Assembly (NCBI GenBank): GCA_046347015.1
Contig: JAXMHA010000019.1
Coordinates: 1 to 53,849 of the forward strand
Length of the DNA: 53,849 nucleotides
Direction: 5' to 3'
Source: Dokdonella_A sp046347015
GTDB lineage: Bacteria > Pseudomonadota > Gammaproteobacteria > Xanthomonadales > Rhodanobacteraceae
The notes under the pieces were generated by a model. The model did not search any database. It was not told the DNA's origin and saw nothing but the letters and a program-made list of their open reading frames with translations. Of the stretch, positions 16,541 to 22,777 are shown piece by piece (within the stretch, counting starts at the first letter, position 1; each line of letters starts with the position of its first letter). Both the position numbers and the translations under genes were made by a program.

Positions 16541-17953
16541 ATGACCACGCAGAATACGGGTTTCCTGTGCGCGCCGGCGATGCACTGGCCGCGCACGGCC
16601 GTGCTGGCCGGTGCGATTGCGCTGGCCGTCGCCGCGCCTGCGCACGCCGACGCTCGGCACGCCAGCGCGCACAGGCCGCAGAACCAGCTCTTCGTCACCA
16701 ACTGCGACGACGCCGGACCCGGTAGCCTGCGCGACGCAGTCGCCAACGCGGCCAGCGGCGACATGGTCGATCTCAGCGAGCTCACCTGCAGCACGATCAC
16801 CTTGAGCAGCGGCCAGATCGAGATTCCGCAGGACGATCTCTACATCAAGTATTCCGGCGAAGGCGGCACCCCACCGGCGATCGAGGCAAACTTCAGCAGC
16901 CGCGTGTTCCATCACACGGGCTACGGCACGCTGAAATTGACCGGACTGACCATCACGCAGGGCAGCTACGACAACACCGACATCTTTCAGCTGGTACCCG
17001 CGTACGGCGGCTGCATCTACTCGAGCGGCAACGTCTACATGATCGGCAGCACGGTCGACAATTGCATTGTGAAAGACACGCGTGCAGGAGACGCCGCGGG
17101 AGGGGGCATTTTCGCTGCCGGGAACGTGACGCTGCTGCACAGTGTCGTGACCGGGAATACGGCCACTTCGACTCTTGGTGCCGACGGTGCGGGCGTCTTC
17201 ACCCATGGTGCAATCGACGCGAATTACACCTCCATCAGCGACAATCTGGCCGAGCGCTACGAGGACTATGGCTTCGGCGGATTCGGCGGGGGTATCGCAG
17301 TCGTCAACTCGGGAAACGCCCCATCGCAGATCACGAACTCGACCATCGAGGGTAACCAGGCCGAAGTCGGCGGAGGCTTGGTCGTCTCTGGCATCGCAAC
17401 CTACGGCGCTTCCATCACGCTTGCGAACACCACGATATACGGCAATACGAGCACCTATTACGCTGCTGCAGCCTACTTCCGGGGGTCGGTGACGCTTGCC
17501 AACAGCACGATCGCGTTCAACGAGTGCGGGTCAAGCGGCCCCGCCGTCGAACTTGCGTCGTACACGGACCCAGTCGAGTTCAACAGTTCGATTCTTGCCA
17601 TGAACGGCAACTCCGTCAACAAGTACGACTACGACCTCGGCAGCGGGGGCTACCCGATCACGATCGCCGGCGCGAACAACCTGATCATGTTCGCGAACGG
17701 CGCAATTCCACCACCGGATACCCTCGATGCCAACCCCGTGTTGATGCCCCTCGCCGACAACGGCGGCGTGACCTTGACCCTTGCGCTCGGCATCAGCAGC
17801 CCGGCCATCGATCATGGCAACGACGTCGCCGGTTTCGCCACCGACCAGCGCGGCAACGGCTATCCGCGGGTGTTCGGCGCCGCGGCCGACATCGGCGCGT
17901 TCGAATCGCAGTCCGTGGACGACACCATTTTCGCCAACGGATTCGACCCGTGA
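16541..17953 (+). CDS. Exported right-handed beta-helix protein (choice-of-anchor Q type)
   Basis: A 470-residue protein with an extended signal peptide (cleavage near AHA, about residue 36). Many short repeats (GGGIFAAGNVTLLHSVVTGN, ITNSTIEGNQAEVGGGL, ANTTIYGNTS) are typical of parallel beta-helices. The closing module (LMPLADNGGVTLTLALG ... SPAIDHGNDV ... DQRGNGYPR ... ADIGAFE) is the choice-of-anchor Q pattern. The very end is VDDTIFANGFDP, the tail shared with other exported proteins here. It is probably surface-exposed, with adhesion or polysaccharide binding possible but unproven. It follows the collagen-like gene by 41 nt. Confidence 0.8.
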   Translation: MTTQNTGFLCAPAMHWPRTAVLAGAIALAVAAPAHADARHASAHRPQNQLFVTNCDDAGPGSLRDAVANAASGDMVDLSELTCSTITLSSGQIEIPQDDLYIKYSGEGGTPPAIEANFSSRVFHHTGYGTLKLTGLTITQGSYDNTDIFQLVPAYGGCIYSSGNVYMIGSTVDNCIVKDTRAGDAAGGGIFAAGNVTLLHSVVTGNTATSTLGADGAGVFTHGAIDANYTSISDNLAERYEDYGFGGFGGGIAVVNSGNAPSQITNSTIEGNQAEVGGGLVVSGIATYGASITLANTTIYGNTSTYYAAAAYFRGSVTLANSTIAFNECGSSGPAVELASYTDPVEFNSSILAMNGNSVNKYDYDLGSGGYPITIAGANNLIMFANGAIPPPDTLDANPVLMPLADNGGVTLTLALGISSPAIDHGNDVAGFATDQRGNGYPRVFGAAADIGAFESQSVDDTIFANGFDP

Positions 17954-17990
17954 GCCACAGACACCCTTCATCCAACCGGAGAGCTGCATC

Positions 17991-18503
17991 ATGAAACGCA
18001 CGAGTCTCGCGATCTTCGCAATGCTGGTTTGTGCCTTCGCGCCCCTCGTCATCGGCACGGCATCGGCCCGCCACGCGCGCAACCACTTCGACCCCGTCGC
18101 GGAAGGCAAGGCCCTGTTGCAGCGCGATGCCGAATGGGCCGATCTCGCCAGCGCCGGCAAGGACGTGGACAAGATCGTTTCCTACTGGAGCGACGATGCG
18201 GTCGTGATCGAGCCCGGCGCACCGCCTCTCGAAGGCAAGGCGGCGATTCGGGCCTATGTCGCGCAGAGCCTGAAGACGCCCGGATTCAAGATCCACTGGG
18301 TGTCCAGAGATCCGGTCTTCTCCGCCGACGGCAGCATGGCCTGGATGCCGGGTGCGGACGAAATGACGGTGCCGGGTCCCGACGGCAAGCCCACCACCCT
18401 GCACACGCAAGGAATCAGCATCTGGCGCCGCAAACCCGGCGGGCCGTGGCTGTGCGTGGCCGACGTCGCCGCCCCGGCGCCGGAGGCACCAAGCGGCAAG
18501 TGA
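17991..18503 (+). CDS. Exported SnoaL/DUF4440-like protein
   Basis: A 170-residue protein from the ATG at 17991, with CCGGAGAG just upstream and a signal peptide (MKRTSLAIFAMLVCAFAPLV). The mature part follows the NTF2-like fold pattern of the DUF4440/SnoaL group: LLQRDAEWADLASAG, KIVSYWSDDAVVIEPG, EGKAAIRAYVAQ, and a final ISIWRRKPGGPWLCVADV. Members range from ketosteroid-isomerase-like enzymes to binding proteins. No catalytic set can be read with confidence, so the role is unknown. It lies between the beta-helix gene and another exported-protein gene on one strand. Confidence 0.75.
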   Translation: MKRTSLAIFAMLVCAFAPLVIGTASARHARNHFDPVAEGKALLQRDAEWADLASAGKDVDKIVSYWSDDAVVIEPGAPPLEGKAAIRAYVAQSLKTPGFKIHWVSRDPVFSADGSMAWMPGADEMTVPGPDGKPTTLHTQGISIWRRKPGGPWLCVADVAAPAPEAPSGK

Positions 18504-18528
18504 GGCGCACATCCACTCGGGAGGCAAC

Positions 18529-19050
18529 ATGCAAACCTTCAAGCCGATCCTGCTCATCTCCGTTGCCACTTTGGCAAGCGGTCTCGTCACGTTGCCCGCG
18601 CGCGCCGACGACGCCTCGTGCAAGCCGATCACGGATGCCGCGACCAAAATGGCTGCAACCCCCTACCACGAAGTGGCCACGGTCGACGGCAAACCGTTCG
18701 AGAAAATCTACACGACCACCACGTTGTCCATGCGCATCAACAACGGCAAGTGGCTGACCGTGCCGATGACGCCGCAAGACGTGCTGGACGTGATACGCGA
18801 AAGCGGCAGTTCGTATTCCAACTGCAAGGTGCTGGGGACGGAAACCGTGGATGGCCAACGCGCGACCGTGTATGCGGCGCACCGCACCTCGCCCGGCACG
18901 TCGCTCCCGAGCGAAGACGACCAGATCTGGATCGGCGCCAATGGGTTGACGCTGAAAACCATGTCGGAGTCGCAGAAAAGCGGGCGCAAGGTGCGTGCGG
19001 AATCGCATGTGACCTACGACAACGTGCACGCGCCGGCGGGAGCGCATTGA
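18529..19050 (+). CDS. Exported protein of unknown function (paralogue of 22103-22678)
   Basis: A 173-residue protein with a GGGAGG site, a signal peptide (ending PARA) and no recognised domain. Its second half (TPQDVLDVIRE ... CKVLGTETVDGQRATVYAAH ... DDQIWIGANGLTLK ... DNVHAPAG) aligns with the exported protein at 22103-22678 over its full length. The repeated beta-strand pattern ending in Y-x-N-V-x-A-P-A-G recalls LolA/LppX-like lipid-binding folds, but this is a guess. It follows the SnoaL-like gene by 25 nt, so the two are probably co-transcribed. Confidence 0.65.
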   Translation: MQTFKPILLISVATLASGLVTLPARADDASCKPITDAATKMAATPYHEVATVDGKPFEKIYTTTTLSMRINNGKWLTVPMTPQDVLDVIRESGSSYSNCKVLGTETVDGQRATVYAAHRTSPGTSLPSEDDQIWIGANGLTLKTMSESQKSGRKVRAESHVTYDNVHAPAGAH

Positions 19051-19214
19051 TCGCATGAACGCGTGCACCCTGTCAGGTGTTGTTGAACCGACCCAGACAC
19101 GAGGGAGAACAAAGCCGGCCGGCGCAGTCCGACGCCGCGCTGGATGCGTTTCCCAGGGACTCGAAACAGCGAGCCGCGGCCTTCGGGAAGTCACCGCGAA
19201 CCGCTACGCGAATC

Positions 19215-19546
19215 GTCCGCGCGCAGCATCTCGTGGATCGGCACTGCACGCGTCCGGCAAACCTGTTCGCGCGGGCGCAGCGCGGCGGCGGCATCCCGGT
19301 CGGACGCGCAATCGAGGAACGCCACGACCTGTTCGGCGCGATGGCGGACAGCATGTCAGCGGCCGACATGTCGTGTTTCCAGACCACTGCCAACGGTCCC
19401 GGCGACACTCCCCAGTTGGGCGACGTGCGCACGCCGGATGGCTGCACGGCCCTGCATGCGATGGACCCGAACGCGCACGTCGAGGACGGCGTGATGTATC
19501 CACCCGTGCTGGTCTTCGCGGGAGCCAACGGCCAACGCGAACCGAT
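19215..19546 (+). pseudogene. Remnant of a prolyl oligopeptidase (S9) catalytic domain
   Basis: One reading frame still spells a decayed S9A catalytic domain: AQHLVDRHCTRPANLF, then GGGIPVGRAIEERHDLFGAM, then FQTTANGPGDTPQLG, then ALHAMDPNAHVEDGVMYPPV. In working enzymes the second block begins with GGSAGG, which carries the nucleophilic serine; here it reads AQRGGG, so the serine is gone. The start, the propeller domain and the last 100 or so residues, with the catalytic His, are missing. There is no ribosome binding site or signal peptide. It sits between two intact genes as a leftover. Confidence 0.7.
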
Positions 19547-19584
19547 TCGTCCGCCTTTCCCAAACCATGAGATCGGTGACCCGC

Positions 19585-20589
19585 ATGATCGATTTCAAAC
19601 CCACCCAGATCATCGGCCTGCTCGCGCGCACGACGCCGTTCCTGCTGCTGCGCCTCGTCGTCTACATCGGCATCACGCTGGCCTACATCGTCGCCGTCGG
19701 TGTTGGCGGCGGCATCGGTGCGCTGTTCGGCAAGATCGGCGGCAACGGCGCCGGCGGCGGTGCGTTCGGCGGGCTGATGGGTTTCGGGATCGTCAGCGGC
19801 ATCTTGTGGTGGGCGCGCGAATATCTGCTCTACATGGTCAAGGCGGGTCATGTTGCCGTGCTGGTCGAACTGATGGATGGCAAGCCGGTTCCGGGCGGGC
19901 GCGGCCAGATCGACTACGCAAGTTCCATCGTCAAGCAGCACTTCGCCACGTCGTCGATGCTGTTCGGCTTGAACCAGTTGATTCGCGGAATATTGAAGGC
20001 CTTCAACCGCCTGACGCTGAGCATCGCCGCGTCGCTGCCGATTCCCGGCCTCGACGTGGTGGTAAAGGTGATCGATGCCGTCATCAACACCGGCTTGTCG
20101 CACCTGGATCAGGTCATCCTTGCGCAGATCCTGCGCGTGCGCGGCGACAACCCGTGGGCGGTCGCGCGAAACTGCATCGTGCTGTACGCGCAGAACGCGA
20201 AGGGCGCGCTGAAGAACGCGGTGTTCCTGACCTTCCTGATCTGGGGCTTGACCTTGCTGATCCTGTTCCTCGTCGCCGCACCGATCGCCGCCGCGGTCGG
20301 CCTGTTGCATGTGCAGGCCGGGCTGGCGACGTTTCTGCTCGCCGTAGTCGCCGCGTTGAGCCTGAAAGCGGCATTGATCGATCCGTTCGCGACCGTTGCG
20401 CTGATTCAGGTGTACGACAAGATCACCCAAGGTCAAACACCCAATCCGGAATGGAGCGCGAAGCTCGAAGCGCTGTCGGCCAAGTTCCGCGATCTGACGC
20501 AGAAGGCGCGCGAGTTCGCCGCACCGGCAAAGGCTACTGGGGTGGCGGCGCCAGCGATTGCCACCTCAGCCACCGATACGCCGACGTAG
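19585..20589 (+). CDS. Multi-pass membrane protein of unknown function
   Basis: A 334-residue protein beginning MIDFKPTQIIGLLART; an ATG 18 nt upstream is possible. Hydrophobic segments include LLLRLVVYIGITLAYIVAVG, a Gly-rich GGIGALFGKIGGNGAGGG loop, GLMGFGIVSGILWWA, VFLTFLIWGLTLLILFLVAA and LATFLLAVVAALSL. About five membrane helices are likely, with a soluble middle section and an Ala/Thr-rich C-terminal tail. No family is recognised. It follows a pseudogene and precedes a 362-nt gap. Confidence 0.6.
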   Translation: MIDFKPTQIIGLLARTTPFLLLRLVVYIGITLAYIVAVGVGGGIGALFGKIGGNGAGGGAFGGLMGFGIVSGILWWAREYLLYMVKAGHVAVLVELMDGKPVPGGRGQIDYASSIVKQHFATSSMLFGLNQLIRGILKAFNRLTLSIAASLPIPGLDVVVKVIDAVINTGLSHLDQVILAQILRVRGDNPWAVARNCIVLYAQNAKGALKNAVFLTFLIWGLTLLILFLVAAPIAAAVGLLHVQAGLATFLLAVVAALSLKAALIDPFATVALIQVYDKITQGQTPNPEWSAKLEALSAKFRDLTQKAREFAAPAKATGVAAPAIATSATDTPT

Positions 20590-20951
20590 CACATCGCGGT
20601 ACTGCCGCGCCACCCGCTACGCCGTCTCCAGCGACACTGCTTGGCCGGTGCAGCACTTGCGTGCGGGGTTTCCGGACGGACGCCGCCCACCTGCTCCCGC
20701 CTGCTCGCGCTGCGATTGCTCGAGCGGCACGCAGGCATGCGGATCGCCGAGCGCGATCATCGCTTTTCAAACCGCGCCCCCGGATCCGCAATCTGGTCCG
20801 TTTGCGGGTGCTGCAAACCGGTTCCTGGCGGTGTGCAGGAAAATTGCCAGAAAAATGCCAGCGCGACGGAAGCGACAAGACTTCGGCTGCGCCGGATGCT
20901 GCGACGGTCCGAACTTGAACGACTTCGAGCCATCGCCGCAGGAGGTTCACC
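20590..20951 (+). other. Gene-free stretch with regulatory block
   Basis: No credible coding sequence is seen on either strand. The only clear structure is the 33-bp triple repeat at 20834-20866, which points at the truncated gene starting at 20952. Confidence 0.5.
20834..20866 (+). promoter_or_regulatory. Triple 11-bp direct repeat, copy B (candidate operator)
   Basis: The 11-mers TGCAGGAAAAT, TGCCAGAAAAA and TGCCAGCGCGA lie at 20834-20844, 20845-20855 and 20856-20866. The middle unit is identical in all three blocks of the window. It ends 85 nt before the start of a truncated exported-protein gene. Confidence 0.6.
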
Positions 20952-21191
20952 ATGCGCATTTTCCCCGGCCTGTGCCTGACGTGGCTACCCGGCCTGCTGC
21001 CCGCAACGCATGCTCTGGCGCACATGGGCGAGCTCGACCCGAGCTTCGGCAACGGCGGGATCGCTTACTTTCCGCTTTCCGAAAATGGCTCGTGCCTTGC
21101 CTGCACGCCTATGGTTGCAGCTTCGCGGTGTTCTCGACCGCGGATTTCGCTTCCGGCAGGCAACCGTAAACCACAATGGAGAACGAGATGA
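20952..21191 (+). pseudogene. 5' fragment of a delta-60 repeat protein gene
   Basis: The 79-residue reading frame begins with a signal peptide (MRIFPGLCLTWLPGLLPATHALA) and one delta-60 repeat start, GELDPSFGNGGIAYFPLS. It then loses all similarity and ends after another 40 unrelated residues. Intact delta-60 proteins carry many LDPxFGxGG repeats, as in the gene at 32729-34165. This looks like a gene cut off by a deletion that still keeps its upstream regulatory block and GGAGG-like site (20939-20945). The following gene starts inside its last codons. Confidence 0.6.
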
Positions 21192-21766
21192 ACATGTCAC
21201 GCACGAGAATCCGCAGACCCGGCATGGCGATCGCATGCCTGTTGCTCGGCGCGATCGCGCCCAACCTGCAAGCACAGGGCGTCCAGTACACGAAACCGCA
21301 CGGCGATTCGGTGCAGTCACAGGCACAGCCGGTTCGCACCGTTCCCCAGCACTACACGGCGCACTCGGTTGCGACGCCGAACAGCAATGTGATGCAACCG
21401 TTGTGTCCACCCTACCAGCAGCTCTATCGGGGACACTGCGTCCCGGATCGGAGCTCACAACAGCAGAAGGCGCCCGCAGCGCATTCGCACACCTACACCG
21501 CGCATTCCAACCTGCCTCCGGGAATGACGCCGGCGTATATCTCCAAGCCGTCACACCACACCACGGTCACGAAGATGATCGACAAGTCGAGGGTGCAGCC
21601 GCGGCCCGGCGTGCCGATCGGGCAGCACGCCACCGTGTCCAATACGCACGGCATCATCTTCGTCGGCGGCAAGCAGGCGTTGAATCCGCAGCCGATCCCG
21701 CCGGGACATGCCGTCCACAAGGTGCCGCAGCCGGTCGAGTCGGTCGAGAAGCCAGGCGGGCACTGA
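21188..21766 (+). CDS. Exported Pro/His-rich protein of unknown function
   Basis: A 192-residue protein. The ATG at 21188 is preferred because GGAG at 21178-21181 lies 6 nt upstream. A signal peptide (RPGMAIACLLLGAIAPNLQA) is followed by a low-complexity sequence rich in Pro, His, Gln, Thr and Val. It contains two related TAHS segments (YTAHSVATPN and YTAHSNLPPG) and two cysteines (LCPPYQQLYRGHCVPD) that could pair. No family is recognised. The His content could mean metal binding, but there is no defined motif. Confidence 0.55.
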   Translation: MNMSRTRIRRPGMAIACLLLGAIAPNLQAQGVQYTKPHGDSVQSQAQPVRTVPQHYTAHSVATPNSNVMQPLCPPYQQLYRGHCVPDRSSQQQKAPAAHSHTYTAHSNLPPGMTPAYISKPSHHTTVTKMIDKSRVQPRPGVPIGQHATVSNTHGIIFVGGKQALNPQPIPPGHAVHKVPQPVESVEKPGGH

Positions 21767-21790
21767 CACGCAGACAAGGGAGAAAGCGTC

Positions 21791-21833
21791 ATGAGCGCAC
21801 GCCTTCGCGACACGATCCTCGCGGGCTACCCTG
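21791..21833 (+). pseudogene. Possible gene start cut off by the repeat element
   Basis: A good ribosome site (AAGGGAGAAAG) and an ATG are followed by about 14 codons (MSARLRDTILAGYP). At that point the palindromic element copy 2 begins. The frame happens to run on through the repeat into the next gene, but the repeat-coded part is unlike a protein, and the next gene has its own start and signal peptide. Confidence 0.35.
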
Positions 21834-22010
21834 AGGATGCTTTCACCATACCCACGCAAGGTCACCGGTCTGTCTGCCGGCCGATCGCAGGACCGTCGGC
21901 GAAGGCAGGCTGGCGGTCTGTCGAGAAGGCAGTCCGAAGAGCCGTTGGCAGACAGGCAGGCCTCCGCCGATTGACTCCAGGTGGCGAGGTGATGCCAGAA
22001 AGGCCCTCAT
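21834..22010. repeat. Structured palindromic element, copy 2 (diverged, truncated)
   Basis: This stretch aligns with the reverse complement of the element at 8582-8870. Shared blocks are GATGCT followed by ACCCACGCA, ATCGCAGGACCG, TGGCGGTCTGTCGAGA, CCGATTGACT and GAGGTGATG. The long arm is kept (21865-21878 with 21947-21960), again spanning exactly 96 nt. One pair has changed on both sides (G-C to T-A), and the inner hairpin uses a G-T wobble. Similarity fades after about 22010 and the second terminal repeat is missing. Confidence 0.75.
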
Positions 22011-22102
22011 CCTGGCTCCGGGCTTTGATGGGTGCGCCGAAGCAGCGCCGCGCCCCAAGACTGCGGCTCGACCCGCTTCCGTTTCGCAACAGGAGAACCG
22101 AC

Positions 22103-22678
22103 ATGCCTCGTTCCAATCGTTTCGCGCTCGCCGTCCTGTCCGTCTTGCTGTCAGCGAGCAGTCTCGTCGCGCAGCCGGCGCGCGCCGCCGATGCGTGCGA
22201 CGCGGTCTACAACGCCAATATCAAGTTGCTGCAGACCCCCCATCACGGCTACCTCACGATGACCCACAGCAGCGAGCAGATGCGCAACAGTGACAGGTTC
22301 AAGCAAGGCACGGGCAAAGCGTTGTACGCGGGCAAGACCGAAACCAGCGAAACGATCTTTGACGGCAAGGCCTCCTATCTGCTGCACCACGGCACCTTGA
22401 TGCGCAGCCCGGTGCAACCGCAAGACATGCTCGAAGACGCACGGGAGAAACTGAAAACGCATCCGGCCACTTGCACGCTGGTCGGCGATCAGTCCATCGA
22501 TGGCCAGGCAGCGACGCTCTACAAGATCCACAGCAAGGAAGCGGACACCGAAGACCAGGAATGGATTTCGAAATCCAGCGGTTTGCCGGTGCACGCCAAG
22601 TCAACCCGCCTCGACGGCAGCAGCAGCGAAATGCGCTACGAATTCACCAACGTGCGCGCACCCGCCGGCGTGCCGTAG
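22103..22678 (+). CDS. Exported protein of unknown function (paralogue of 18529-19050)
   Basis: A 191-residue protein from the ATG at 22103, with AGGAG at 22091-22095 and a signal peptide ending QPARA. The sequence PQDMLEDAREKL, CTLVGDQSIDGQAATLYKIH, EDQEWISKSSGLPVHAKS and YEFTNVRAPAGVP matches the exported protein at 18529-19050. No domain is assigned; a LolA-like lipid-binding fold is possible. It is the only clear gene downstream of the second palindromic element and is convergent with the STAND operon. Confidence 0.65.
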   Translation: MPRSNRFALAVLSVLLSASSLVAQPARAADACDAVYNANIKLLQTPHHGYLTMTHSSEQMRNSDRFKQGTGKALYAGKTETSETIFDGKASYLLHHGTLMRSPVQPQDMLEDAREKLKTHPATCTLVGDQSIDGQAATLYKIHSKEADTEDQEWISKSSGLPVHAKSTRLDGSSSEMRYEFTNVRAPAGVP

Positions 22679-22716
22679 TCAGGGTGTCTTCGAAACGACG
22701 TTGCCTTGCCCGCCGC

Positions 22717-22771
22717 CGCCGGTAGCCGGCGAACAGGCGTCGCGACAGGAAATTGTCCCTGACACCATTTC
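22717..22771. repeat. Hairpin and REP-like motif between convergent genes
   Basis: A 6-bp perfect hairpin (22717-22722 with 22726-22731, TAG loop) is followed by AAATTGTCCCTGACACCATT (22750-22769). That sequence resembles one scattered beside REP-type transposase genes in many proteobacteria. No transposase is present. The hairpin may end transcription from either side. Confidence 0.3.
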
Positions 22772-22777
22772 ACCGCT

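Noticed and set aside
19077..20918. 613-residue frame through the S9 remnant and the membrane-protein gene
   Set aside because: Only the first third has protein-like sequence (the pseudogene). The rest is out of frame with a clear membrane protein.
21791..22678. 295-residue protein starting at 21791
   Set aside because: Codons 15-100 are the structured repeat. A ribosome site and signal peptide at 22103 mark the true start.
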